Shown: piece by piece, positions 1 to 7,240 of the stretch | How the letters are laid out: each line of letters opens with the position of its first letter | Position numbering within the stretch: the first letter of the stretch is position 1 | Source of the DNA: Bacteroidales bacterium | Lineage (GTDB): Bacteria; Bacteroidota; Bacteroidia; Bacteroidales; WCHB1-69 | DNA: 11,724 nucleotides | Direction: 5' to 3' | Assembly (NCBI GenBank): GCA_012519525.1 | Contig: JAAYQB010000113.1 | Span: 1 to 11,724, forward strand | Program-made: the position numbers and the translations under genes | Notes under the pieces: generated by a model | Told to the model about the DNA's origin: nothing | The model's database searches: none | What the model saw: the letters and a program-made list of their open reading frames with translations, nothing else

Positions 1-2
1 GA

Positions 3-92
3 GATATCAAGTATAGTACTTTGAATACTGACTCAATAACCTTATTGATTGAATCAACAGGGAAATTGATTGATAAGATATTGAGAGATTAA
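3..92 (+). CDS. C-terminal end of a secreted protein, possibly a T9SS cargo (partial)
   Basis: This frame is open from the window edge to a TAA at 90-92 and encodes 29 residues ending in STGKLIDKILRD. The other two + frames hit stops almost at once. The pattern is a serine/threonine stretch, then a hydrophobic strand (ITLLIES), a Gly-Lys turn and a final K-I-L strand with a polar last residue. It resembles the last two strands of the type A C-terminal sorting domain carried by type IX secretion substrates, where the equivalent is usually a GIY-type strand followed by a Gly turn and a K-hydrophobic end. The usual Gly-Ile-Tyr is replaced here by Asp-Ser-Ile, so the match is imperfect. The body of the protein lies outside the window and its function cannot be given. 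A chance open frame of this length is possible but less likely than a true gene end. Confidence 0.5.
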   Translation, partial: DIKYSTLNTDSITLLIESTGKLIDKILRD

Positions 93-156
93 ATGATTAA
101 TATTTGCTAAAACACAGTATACTCAATAAGGATTTCAGTGATATGTAAAGGTTTTT

Positions 157-185
157 TCCCCATCTCAATTTTTTTGTAATGGGGA
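157..185. repeat. 7-bp inverted repeat TCCCCAT/ATGGGGA
   Basis: TCCCCAT at 157-163 is the perfect reverse complement of ATGGGGA at 179-185, with a 15-base T-rich loop. It lies 65 bases after the + strand stop codon. Neither strand has a T run directly after the stem in the reading direction, so it is not a canonical intrinsic terminator. It could still act as a 3'-end stabilising hairpin of the + strand transcript. Confidence 0.35.
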
Positions 186-234
186 TACAAATGTAGCCTC
201 GCAATCCTGCACGTTTTATATATACGATTGATTT

Positions 235-321
235 ATGAGTGAAAAAGTTAGAAAATTATGCAGACGCTGTCTGCACAATTAGTTTTATTGAAGGCGGGAA
301 ATTATCTTATTTTTCACTCAT
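235..321. repeat. 87-base element bounded by 12-bp perfect inverted repeats, with internal hairpin
   Basis: ATGAGTGAAAAA at 235-246 is the exact reverse complement of TTTTTCACTCAT at 310-321. Between them sits a compact hairpin, TGCAGAC (259-265), loop GCT, GTCTGCA (269-275). After one mismatched pair it extends by AATT (254-257) with AATT (277-280). As RNA this would be a long two-part stem. As DNA it has the shape of a tiny MITE-like element, but no target-site duplication is obvious at its edges. No protein is encoded. Its function is unknown. Confidence 0.5.
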
Positions 322-348
322 CGGATAACTTCAAATCATCCGATGGGT
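316..348. repeat. 11-bp inverted repeat overlapping the previous element
   Basis: Bases 316-326 (core CATCGGAT) pair with 338-348 (core ATCCGATG) over 11 positions with one G-U pair, leaving an 11-base loop. No U tract follows on either strand, so this is not a standard terminator. The left arm reuses bases 316-321 of the right terminal repeat of the 235-321 element, so the two structures cannot form together on the same RNA. Confidence 0.5.
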
Positions 349-429
349 AGTTGTTACATCACACACTTTTTGAGGTAATTGATAGATAAGTATATATAAA
401 CCTAAAAATCTTTATTGGGCGTTCTGAAT

Positions 430-462
430 AAAAAAAAGAGACCATAAAAAACAGCCTCTTTT
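430..462 (-). terminator. Intrinsic terminator after rocD
   Basis: Read on the minus strand, AAAAGAG (462-456) pairs with CTCTTTT (440-434) around a 15-base loop, and the T run continues to 430 (eight T in total from 437). The structure begins 25 bases past the rocD stop codon and suits the end of the ffh-folD-rocD transcript. The stem is short and A/T-heavy, so efficiency is uncertain. Confidence 0.6.
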
Positions 463-486
463 ATATTTATTGTTATAGTATTTTAC

Positions 487-1719
487 TTATTCAAAAGAGA
501 GAATTGCTTGTTTGATAATTCCGCAGGCTTCTATTAATTCTTTTTCTTTGATTACCAAAGGTGGTGCAAAACGTATAATATCGCCGTGGGTCGGTTTTGC
601 CAATAAACCTAAATCACGCATTTTTAAACATACATCCCATGCTGTTTTGTTGTTTTTTTCTTTAATAACAACAGCGTTCAATAAGCCTTTTCCTCTTACC
701 AATGCAATCATATCGGATGAAATGTTTTTGATATGCTCACGGAATATTTTTCCTAAGTGTTCTGCTTTTTCCATCATATTTTCTTCTTTCACCACATTTA
801 AAGCTGCTACGGCTACTGCGCATGCCAAAGGAAATCCGCCAAAAGTGGAACCGTGTTCTCCGGGTTGGATGCATAACATAATATCGTCATCGGCTAATAC
901 GGCAGATACCGGAAGTACGCCTCCCGATAAGGCTTTTCCTAAAATTAAAATATCGGGATGTACGTTTTCGTGGTCGCAAGCCAACATTTTCCCTGTACGA
1001 GCAATTCCTGTTTGTATTTCATCAGCGATAAACAACACATTGTGTTTTTTACATAAGTCATAGGTTTTTTTCAAATAGCCTTCGTCAGGGACATAAACTC
1101 CTGCTTCGCCTTGAATAGGTTCTACTAAAAAGCCTGCAATATTTTTTCCATGTTCTGTTAATACTTTTTCTAAGGCTTCGACATTGTTATAAGGGATACG
1201 AATAAATCCGGGTGTCAACGGTCCGTAATTGGTATAAGAAGATGGGTCGTTTGACATAGAAATAACCGTAACGGTACGTCCGTGGAAATTTCCTTCACAA
1301 CAAACGATTAAGACTTTATCATTATCTATTCCCTTTTTGACTACGCCCCATCGGCGAGCTAACTTTAATGCGGTTTCGACACCTTCGGCACCGGTATTCA
1401 TAGGTAATACTTTATCATAACCAAAGAATTGGGTAATATATTTTTCGTAAGGTCCTAAGCTGTCGTTGTAAAATGCTCTGGATGTCAAGGTGAGAGTATT
1501 TGCTTGTTTTGTTAAGGCACTGATAATTTTCGGATGACAATGTCCTTGATTAACTGCTGAATAAGCAGAAAGAAAATCGAAATATTTTTTTCCTTCCACA
1601 TCCCATACAAAAGCACCTTCTCCTTTGGATAATACTACGGGAAGGGGTGAGTAATTATGTGCTCCGTATTTGTTTTCCATATCAATAGCTTGTTGGCTAC
1701 TTGTTATTTTTTCTATCAT
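487..1719 (-). CDS. rocD: Ornithine aminotransferase
   Basis: A PLP-dependent class III aminotransferase of 410 residues, the usual length for bacterial ornithine aminotransferase. It moves the delta-amino group of ornithine to 2-oxoglutarate, giving glutamate-5-semialdehyde (which cyclises to pyrroline-5-carboxylate) and glutamate. This links arginine and proline metabolism in the cytosol. Visible family signatures are SAYSAVNQGHCHPKI near residues 51-65 (substrate-side tyrosine Tyr53), NTGAEGVETA at 108-117 (phosphate binding), NFHGRT at 144-149, EPIQGEAGV at 200-208 (Glu205 corresponds to the glutamate that binds the ornithine alpha-amino side in characterised enzymes), DEIQTG at 233-238 with the PLP-ring aspartate Asp233, and GKALSGG at 261-267 with Schiff-base Lys262. 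The SAYSAVNQGH and QGEAG motifs separate it from acetylornithine and GABA aminotransferases. It starts 24 bases after the folD stop and is the last gene of the operon. No defects are seen. Confidence 0.95.
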   Translation of the reverse strand: MIEKITSSQQAIDMENKYGAHNYSPLPVVLSKGEGAFVWDVEGKKYFDFLSAYSAVNQGHCHPKIISALTKQANTLTLTSRAFYNDSLGPYEKYITQFFGYDKVLPMNTGAEGVETALKLARRWGVVKKGIDNDKVLIVCCEGNFHGRTVTVISMSNDPSSYTNYGPLTPGFIRIPYNNVEALEKVLTEHGKNIAGFLVEPIQGEAGVYVPDEGYLKKTYDLCKKHNVLFIADEIQTGIARTGKMLACDHENVHPDILILGKALSGGVLPVSAVLADDDIMLCIQPGEHGSTFGGFPLACAVAVAALNVVKEENMMEKAEHLGKIFREHIKNISSDMIALVRGKGLLNAVVIKEKNNKTAWDVCLKMRDLGLLAKPTHGDIIRFAPPLVIKEKELIEACGIIKQAILSFE

Positions 1720-1743
1720 TACTATTATTTTTTATATTGATTA

Positions 1744-2625
1744 TTAAGAATAGATTTCTCCTTTAAAGGCTTTCAAAGTATTCATAATTAGTCCTATAAT
1801 TGTCATAGGACCTACTCCTCCGGGAACCGGCGTTATGTATTCGGTTAGAGGTGCTACTTCGTCAAATTTGACATCTCCTTTTAAACGGAATCCCGATTTT
1901 CTTGTCGAATCGGCAACACGATGTATGCCTACGTCAATGACGGTTGCTCCTTTTTTCACATAATCGGCGGTTATCATTTCGCATTGTCCGATTGCAGCTA
2001 CCAATATATCGGCAGTTTTGCATATTTTGGCTAAATCTTTTGTTCTGCTATGACACAGAGTTACTGTACAATTAGCCAAAGGATTGTTTCGTGATAACAT
2101 GATACTTAGAGGGGTTCCAACGATGTTGCTTCTTCCGACGATAACGCAATTTTTTCCTGAAGTTTCAATTTTATTACGTTCTAATAGCATGCTAATTCCA
2201 AATGGGGTAGCAGGAAGATAGCAAGGCTGTCCTATTACCATTCTTCCTACATTAACGGGATGAAAGCCGTCTACGTCTTTTTGAGGAAGAATACTTTCAA
2301 TTACTCTATTGGCAGATATGTGTTTAGGTATAGGTAATTGGACTATTAAACCGTCGATTTCCGTATCGTTATTGATAAACTCTATGGTTTCTATCAGTTT
2401 TTCTTCTGTGGTATCGGCAGGGATTTTATATACGGAAGACGACATTCCTACTTCAAAACAGGCTTTTTCTTTGTTGGCGACATAGGTTTCGCTTGCAGGG
2501 TCGTTGCCTACTAAAACTGCTGCCAAATGAGGTGCTCTTCCTCTTTCTTCTCGTAATATTTTTACTTCTTGTGCTATTTCGGCTTTAATTTGATTTGCAA
2601 TTTCTTTACCATCAATAAGTATCAT
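1744..2625 (-). CDS. folD: Bifunctional methylenetetrahydrofolate dehydrogenase/cyclohydrolase
   Basis: FolD, 293 residues, the normal size for the bacterial enzyme. It oxidises 5,10-methylene-tetrahydrofolate to methenyl-tetrahydrofolate with NADP and hydrolyses this to 10-formyl-tetrahydrofolate, supplying one-carbon units for purine synthesis and initiator tRNA formylation. The N-terminal catalytic domain carries SETYVANKEKA at 45-55, with the active-site Tyr48 and Lys52 pair, then IVQLPIP at 94-100 and KDVDGFHPVNVG at 116-127. The nucleotide-binding Rossmann segment is VIVGRSNIVGTPLS at 161-174. The C-terminal signature PGGVGPMT lies at 268-275. The gene begins only 9 bases after the ffh stop and is followed after 24 bases by rocD, so the three are almost certainly co-transcribed. 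No Shine-Dalgarno sequence is apparent, as is common in Bacteroidota. All key residues are present. Confidence 0.97.
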   Translation of the reverse strand: MILIDGKEIANQIKAEIAQEVKILREERGRAPHLAAVLVGNDPASETYVANKEKACFEVGMSSSVYKIPADTTEEKLIETIEFINNDTEIDGLIVQLPIPKHISANRVIESILPQKDVDGFHPVNVGRMVIGQPCYLPATPFGISMLLERNKIETSGKNCVIVGRSNIVGTPLSIMLSRNNPLANCTVTLCHSRTKDLAKICKTADILVAAIGQCEMITADYVKKGATVIDVGIHRVADSTRKSGFRLKGDVKFDEVAPLTEYITPVPGGVGPMTIIGLIMNTLKAFKGEIYS

Positions 2626-2634
2626 AGAATAATT

Positions 2635-3963
2635 TTATTTTAATTTAGAAAGATTGTTCATTAATTGTTTCCCGCCTCCGCTTGAAACCATTTTCATTAC
2701 TTTACATGTTTCTTCAAACTGTTTGATTAATTTATTCACTTCTTGGATATTGGTTCCGCTACCCATTGCAATTCTTTTTTTTCGGCTACCATTCAAAATG
2801 GCAGGATTTTCTCTTTCTTCTTTGGTCATGGAACCGATAATGGCTTCGATTGAGCGGAAGGCGTTATCATCAATATCCGTATTTTTTATTGCTTTTCCAA
2901 TGCCGGGAATCATTCCCATCAGCTCTTTCATATTTCCCATTTTTTTAATCTGCTGAATTTGAGCTAAGAAATCATTAAAATTAAATTGACTTTTTGCAAA
3001 TTTCTTTTGTAATTTTCTTGCTTCTTCTTCATTGTATTGTTCTTGTGCTCTTTCGACAAAAGAAACAATATCGCCCATTCCGAGAATACGGTCTGCCATA
3101 CGAGTAGGGTAGAAAATATCTAAGGCTTCTACTTTTTCGCCTACTCCGATAAATTTAATGGGTTTTTCTACTACGGAACGAATGGTTAATGCAGCTCCGC
3201 CGCGTGTATCGCCGTCTAATTTGGTAAGAATTACTCCGTCGAAATTGAGCTTGTCATTGAATGCTTTTGCCGTATTGACAGCATCTTGTCCTGTCATAGA
3301 GTCGACAACGAATAAAATCTCATTGGGTCGAACGGCATCTTTTATGTTTCCTATCTCGTCCATCATTTCTTTGTCAACAGACAAGCGTCCTGCCGTATCA
3401 ATAATGACCACATTGTGTCCGAATTCTTTTGCGTGAGCAACTCCTTTTTTAGCAATATCTACAGGCTGTTTATTGTTTTCTTCGGAAAAAACATCAACCT
3501 CTATTTGATTTCCCAGAACTTTTAATTGTTCTATTGCAGCCGGACGATACACGTCTCCTGCAACCAACAACACTTTTTTCGCTTTTTTATGTTTAAGAAA
3601 ATAGGCTAATTTTGCAGCATGTGTTGTTTTTCCAGAGCCTTGTAAACCGGCTAAAAGGATAATGCTTGGATTGCCTTTAAGGTTCAATTCAGTGTGTTCG
3701 CTACCCATTAATATGGCTAATTCGTCGTGAACGATTTTAATCATTAATTGTCCGGGCGAAACAGCAGTCAACACATTTTGTCCTAACGCTTTTTTCTTGA
3801 TTGTGTCGGTAACTTCTTTTGCTATTTTATAGCTTACGTCAGCATCTAATAAAGCCTTACGAACTTCTTTTAATGTTTCTGCAACATTAATTTCGGTAAT
3901 ATATCCTTGCCCTTTTAAAATCTTAAAAGCTCGGTCTAATTTATCAGTAAGTGATTGAAACAT
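2635..3963 (-). CDS. ffh: Signal recognition particle protein Ffh (SRP54)
   Basis: The protein subunit of the signal recognition particle, 442 residues. With the 4.5S-type SRP RNA (not in this window) it binds signal sequences emerging from the ribosome, then docks with FtsY at the inner membrane through paired GTPases. The N domain covers about residues 1-95. The G domain follows, with P-loop GLQGSGKTT (106-114), the GDVYRPAA segment (136-143), DTAGR (189-193) and TKLDGDTRGG (247-256). The methionine-rich M domain, about 325-435, includes the RNA-binding helix-turn-helix segment SRKKRIAMGSG (393-403). Everything expected is intact. It is the first gene of the ffh-folD-rocD operon, with a promoter-like sequence 31-61 bases upstream. 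ATG at 3963 gives the usual MF(Q/E)SLTDKL-type start of the family. Confidence 0.97.
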   Translation of the reverse strand: MFQSLTDKLDRAFKILKGQGYITEINVAETLKEVRKALLDADVSYKIAKEVTDTIKKKALGQNVLTAVSPGQLMIKIVHDELAILMGSEHTELNLKGNPSIILLAGLQGSGKTTHAAKLAYFLKHKKAKKVLLVAGDVYRPAAIEQLKVLGNQIEVDVFSEENNKQPVDIAKKGVAHAKEFGHNVVIIDTAGRLSVDKEMMDEIGNIKDAVRPNEILFVVDSMTGQDAVNTAKAFNDKLNFDGVILTKLDGDTRGGAALTIRSVVEKPIKFIGVGEKVEALDIFYPTRMADRILGMGDIVSFVERAQEQYNEEEARKLQKKFAKSQFNFNDFLAQIQQIKKMGNMKELMGMIPGIGKAIKNTDIDDNAFRSIEAIIGSMTKEERENPAILNGSRKKRIAMGSGTNIQEVNKLIKQFEETCKVMKMVSSGGGKQLMNNLSKLK

Positions 3964-3993
3964 ATATGTATATTAATATTAATACGATGCTTG

Positions 3994-4024
3994 CAAAAAT
4001 ATAAAAAAAATCATTCAAAAACAA
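3994..4024 (-). promoter_or_regulatory. Bacteroidota-type promoter for ffh-folD-rocD
   Basis: On the minus strand TATTTTTG (complement of 3994-4001) matches the Bacteroidota -7 consensus TAnnTTTG. A TTG (complement of 4022-4024) lies 20 bases upstream of it, the spacing expected for the -33 element. Transcription would begin around 3988, leaving a leader of about 25 bases before the ffh ATG. The site lies in the 103-base gap after the glycosyltransferase gene, so ffh need not depend on read-through. Confidence 0.6.
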
Positions 4025-4066
4025 GAATTTAGAAAGGCTTATCGATGATTTTATACTAAGTGAATT

Positions 4067-6040
4067 TTATCGTCCTAAATGCTTAAATGCTTTAAAAATA
4101 ATTTGTAAATCGTTTCTTATTTTATAATCTTGTGCATAAATAGCATTGACTTTATCAATAATTTCTTCTTCATAATTTTCTATATGAACTCTATCGGTTG
4201 CAAACAACACTCCTTTTCGAAGAGGTGGGATTTTTTTGCTTGTTTTTTCAGACAAAGGATGATAAGCTACCCATGTTTTTTTTCCTGCCAAAACTAAAAA
4301 AACATTGCGTAAAAACATGGCTTTGCGTTGAACAAATACCATTAAAATAGGATAGAATAGTAAAAACAACAAAGCCAGTCCTATGTCTAAGATTCTTTTT
4401 TTGTATTTATTTTCTTTTTTTCCTATCGAATTGATGAGTTGAGTATAGATGTCGCCTTGTATATTAACAGAGTTGCTTCCAATAATATACGAACTGTTAA
4501 GAGGGGCGATTTTAAACTCTAACGATAAATGATGAAAATCGGACATCGTATTGATAATCTCTTTAATGGAAAGGCTGGCGCTGCAAAAAATCAGTTCATT
4601 AATTTTGTAGACGGAAACAATGTCTTTTAATTGCGAGAAATTACCTATAAACTCTTTGTTATCGGTTGGATTTTGATTGTTGTTTTCGGGTGAAATAAAT
4701 CCTATAAATTCTTTTTGTATGGGTATTGTCCCTAATAAAAGAGCCACTCGTTTAGCTTCTTCCAAGTCTCCGATTATTAATATTCGCTTTAAATGATGTT
4801 TGCTGAAAGAAGAGTAAAGAAAACCTGTTTTTATTAATACATAACGGAATAAATAAGTGATTACCAATACCCAAAAAGTTCCCAATACAATAATTGCTCT
4901 TGAAAAACGAAGATTTTCGTTCACGACGGCATATATCAGCAATATGACAATACTTCCTGTTAAGATTCCTTTCCCGATATCTTCTAATACGATGTGTCGC
5001 TTATATCCTCCTGATAAATAAATAGATATTATCCATATTAAGGTGTAAATAGGCAAAACAATAAAGAAAAACGTATCGGAAAAACTACTGTTTTTGGGAA
5101 TTAATATCATTTGTTCCCAATATAAACCGATTAAAAATAAACCTCCAAAAATAAACAAGATGTCGAATAAAAGCACACTTGTTTTTTGGACAATCCGCTT
5201 AAAGATGGAAAAAGAAGCACGAAGCCATATCGCAATATAAATCAGAAAATTAAAAGCCTTTGCATTTGTTTGAGAAAAATGTTTTTCGGCAAATATTTGC
5301 ATTGCTTTGTAAAACACTATGACGTAATTTATGCTGCTTTTTTTTGTGCTTTCTCCCTTATAATGAATAATTCTTGTCAATGGATAATAATAATTTTTAT
5401 ATCCGTTTTGCGTAATTCGATAGGAAAGGTCAATGTCTTCTCCGTACATAAAAAACTCTTCGTCCAAACCGCCAATTTTATCAAGAAGCGATTTGCGTAA
5501 TAGCATAAAAGCTCCGCACAATACTTCAACTTCGTGTATTTCATCAGGGTCTAGATAGGTCAAATGGTATTTTCCGAAACGATGCGATTTTTTAAATAGT
5601 TTGGATAATCCGAATATTTTATAAAAGGCAACTTTAGGTAGGGGAAGTCCTCTTTTTGATTCCGGTAAGAAAACGCCTTGTCCGTTAACCATTTTCACGC
5701 CTAATCCTCCTGCGTCGGAAGTTCGGTCCATAAAAGAAACGGTTTGAGAAAAAGTATCGGCTTCTACTACGGTATCGGGATTGAGCAGCAGTACGTATTC
5801 TCCTTTTGCTTGCCGAATAGCTTGATTGTTAGCTTTTGAAAAGCCTACGTTTTCTTTATTCTCGATAAGACGGACTTGAGGAAATTTGTTTTTTATCATA
5901 TTTACCGAATCGTCGGTAGAGTTGTTGTCCACTACAAATACTTCTGCATCTATCGGTTCTATGGCTTTAAAAACAGAATGTAAGCACTGTTCTAAAAAAT
6001 GTTCTACATTATAATTGACAATGATTACACTTAATTTCAT
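4067..6040 (-). CDS. Family 2 glycosyltransferase fused to a degenerate polyprenyl-phosphoglycosyltransferase-like membrane module
   Basis: A 657-residue protein with two halves. Residues 1 to about 255 are a GT-A family 2 glycosyltransferase of the rhamnosyltransferase-like type: SVIIVNYN at 4-11, VDNNSTDDS (37-45, nucleotide-sugar binding), the DxD-equivalent NPDT (87-90), and CGAFMLLRKSLLDKIGGLDE followed by GEDIDLSYR (200-208, acceptor/catalytic region). Four hydrophobic segments follow at about 286-306, 323-343, 358-375 and 382-403, then a Rossmann-like cytosolic domain from about 418 (RILIIGDLEEAKRV), a fifth hydrophobic helix at 549-570, and a C-terminal tail. This order matches large polyprenyl-phosphate sugar-1-phosphate transferases of the WbaP type, but the catalytic stretch between the last helix and the NVFLVLAGKKTW motif is almost absent, so sugar-phosphate transfer by this half is doubtful. 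The likely role is adding a sugar to a lipid-linked surface glycan at the inner membrane; the sugar is unknown. It starts 36 bases after the SpoIID-like gene and is probably co-transcribed with it. Confidence 0.85.
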   Translation of the reverse strand: MKLSVIIVNYNVEHFLEQCLHSVFKAIEPIDAEVFVVDNNSTDDSVNMIKNKFPQVRLIENKENVGFSKANNQAIRQAKGEYVLLLNPDTVVEADTFSQTVSFMDRTSDAGGLGVKMVNGQGVFLPESKRGLPLPKVAFYKIFGLSKLFKKSHRFGKYHLTYLDPDEIHEVEVLCGAFMLLRKSLLDKIGGLDEEFFMYGEDIDLSYRITQNGYKNYYYPLTRIIHYKGESTKKSSINYVIVFYKAMQIFAEKHFSQTNAKAFNFLIYIAIWLRASFSIFKRIVQKTSVLLFDILFIFGGLFLIGLYWEQMILIPKNSSFSDTFFFIVLPIYTLIWIISIYLSGGYKRHIVLEDIGKGILTGSIVILLIYAVVNENLRFSRAIIVLGTFWVLVITYLFRYVLIKTGFLYSSFSKHHLKRILIIGDLEEAKRVALLLGTIPIQKEFIGFISPENNNQNPTDNKEFIGNFSQLKDIVSVYKINELIFCSASLSIKEIINTMSDFHHLSLEFKIAPLNSSYIIGSNSVNIQGDIYTQLINSIGKKENKYKKRILDIGLALLFLLFYPILMVFVQRKAMFLRNVFLVLAGKKTWVAYHPLSEKTSKKIPPLRKGVLFATDRVHIENYEEEIIDKVNAIYAQDYKIRNDLQIIFKAFKHLGR

Positions 6041-6076
6041 TTTTGTTGTATTTATTCTAAGCCGTATTTTGCTTAC

Positions 6077-7240
6077 TTATTCAAATCCGATAATTTCCGT
6101 ATATTTTACAATATTAATATTACTATAGTAGAATTGTAAAATATCAATACAGTTATAGCCAAGTTTTACCATTCGTATAGCTCCTTCTTGACTCAGTCCT
6201 ACGCCGTGTCCATATCCTTTTCCGTGTAAATATACGGTATCGTTCTTTGTTTCAACGGAAAAATAAGAAGAACGCAGATTAAAATGTTCTCTTATGTTTT
6301 TGGTAGGGATGGTGTCGTCGGCAACGACCCATTTGGCAATGCGTTTATCTTGAGTGAAATTCAATACTTCCTCTTGCAATTCAGGGGATTTGTATTTTTC
6401 GCCGTATTTATTGATGAAAAAATTGAGCCATTGTTGTTTAGGAATAGATTTTTCCCATAAATAATTTTTAGCTCCTATGCTAAAAGTGTCGACAACAGAA
6501 AGCAAATAAGGCACTTGCACTTGCCATATATTTTTGGCGTCTTCCGTCATTCCTCCGCTATTAGAGTGGTAAGCCGTCGAAATCAATTTATTCGTACTAT
6601 CGACAATGACATCGCTAAACGATTCGAAAGTTCCTCTTAAAATATCAGGCTCAGTGCATTTTCCTCTATACGATTGACAGTGAACGGCATCGCAAAGATT
6701 ATATCCGTTTTTCAGATGACGATTCAAATTGGCTAAACAATAAGTGCGTGATGCAATTGCTTGAATTTTAAAAAATTCCACATCTTCAGAACTTCCAAAT
6801 ACTTCCGATTGGACAACTCCTGCTACGTATTTTTCTAAATCAATACGATTGATAAAAATCATTTCGTCGCGAGCAATAACGGTTAAATGCTCTTCGTAGG
6901 TTCGTTTTCTGTCGATTTGAGGCGAACTTAGCGAAAAAGTGTTGTTGTATTTTTTCCCTATAAATTCGATATGATTATAAATTCCTATTAATTCTATTCC
7001 TTTTTCCAATCTGATTTGATTTTTATGAAAAGTAAGTGTAAGAGCTTCGTTAGGCGATAAATCATCAACAAAAACTTTCTGATTATTACACAGTACCATA
7101 TAAGAACCTGAAACTACTTTGACATTGACCGAGTTAACATCGTATTCGGATAGTACTCTTACTTTTATATTCAAAGAAAAGGCAGTGTAAGTAATTATAA
7201 AACAAAATAAAAAAGAAATAAATAGTTTAAAAAATCTCAT
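6077..7240 (-). CDS. SpoIID/LytB-domain exported cell-wall protein
   Basis: A 387-residue protein with an N-terminal signal sequence (basic start MRFFK, hydrophobic core to about residue 20, probable cleavage near 22-24) and a SpoIID/LytB domain. In Firmicutes, SpoIID is a lytic transglycosylase that cuts glycan strands lacking stem peptides, and LytB is an amidase enhancer. Family marks here are LEKYVAGVVQSEV at 135-147 with the probable catalytic Glu146, AIASRTYCLAN (161-171), YHSNSGGMTEDA (224-235) and GKGYGHGVGLSQEGA (340-354). A cysteine/histidine cluster, Cys183, His187, Cys188 and Cys195, lies in the loop that binds zinc in some clostridial SpoIID proteins. The protein probably acts on periplasmic peptidoglycan during remodelling or division, which is inference. 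It lies 121 bases downstream of the barrel protein gene and 36 bases upstream of the glycosyltransferase gene. Sporulation is not implied, since SpoIID-domain proteins occur in many non-sporulating bacteria. Confidence 0.87.
   Translation of the reverse strand: MRFFKLFISFLFCFIITYTAFSLNIKVRVLSEYDVNSVNVKVVSGSYMVLCNNQKVFVDDLSPNEALTLTFHKNQIRLEKGIELIGIYNHIEFIGKKYNNTFSLSSPQIDRKRTYEEHLTVIARDEMIFINRIDLEKYVAGVVQSEVFGSSEDVEFFKIQAIASRTYCLANLNRHLKNGYNLCDAVHCQSYRGKCTEPDILRGTFESFSDVIVDSTNKLISTAYHSNSGGMTEDAKNIWQVQVPYLLSVVDTFSIGAKNYLWEKSIPKQQWLNFFINKYGEKYKSPELQEEVLNFTQDKRIAKWVVADDTIPTKNIREHFNLRSSYFSVETKNDTVYLHGKGYGHGVGLSQEGAIRMVKLGYNCIDILQFYYSNINIVKYTEIIGFE

Larger units (their letters stand above)
93..486. 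other. Non-coding region between convergent genes, rich in inverted repeats
   Basis: This 394-base stretch separates the end of the + strand gene from the end of rocD on the minus strand. I see no convincing coding frame. It holds four inverted repeats: 157-163 with 179-185 (no U tract), 259-265 with 269-275, 235-246 with 310-321, and 316-326 with 338-348. It also holds the rocD terminator at 430-462. Because both flanking genes end here, the repeats would lie in 3' untranslated RNA or in an independent small RNA or element. No clear Bacteroidota promoter was found inside. Confidence 0.6.

Noticed and set aside
93..110. TAnnTTTG-like promoter at 99-106
   Set aside because: It reads AATATTTG, with a mismatch in the invariant TA, and the nearest TTG is at the wrong distance. 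No gene follows on that strand.
157..185. Inverted repeat as the terminator of the left-edge + strand gene
   Set aside because: The stem is perfect, but no T run follows it on either strand, so I list it only as a repeat.
235..321. Insertion sequence or CRISPR array in the left intergenic region
   Set aside because: There is no transposase frame, no obvious target duplication and no regularly spaced direct repeats. Only inverted repeats are present.
512..1063. Open + strand frame opposite rocD, about 183 codons
   Set aside because: It is the antisense shadow of a well-conserved gene. Its translation has no recognisable domain and the sense strand protein is unambiguous.
487..1719. Alternative assignment as acetylornithine or GABA aminotransferase
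   Set aside because: The SAYSAVNQGHCHPKI and QGEAGV motifs and overall length follow ornithine aminotransferase more closely.
2654..3436. Two + strand frames opposite ffh
   Set aside because: Antisense shadows. Serine/proline-rich translations without motifs, fully inside an intact ffh.
5186..5500. + strand frame opposite the glycosyltransferase
   Set aside because: No domain or start context, and it lies entirely within the conserved GT2 and membrane region on the other strand.
6077..7240. SpoIID-like gene as a sign of sporulation
   Set aside because: No other sporulation gene is present, and SpoIID/LytB domains are widespread in non-sporulating bacteria, including Bacteroidota.
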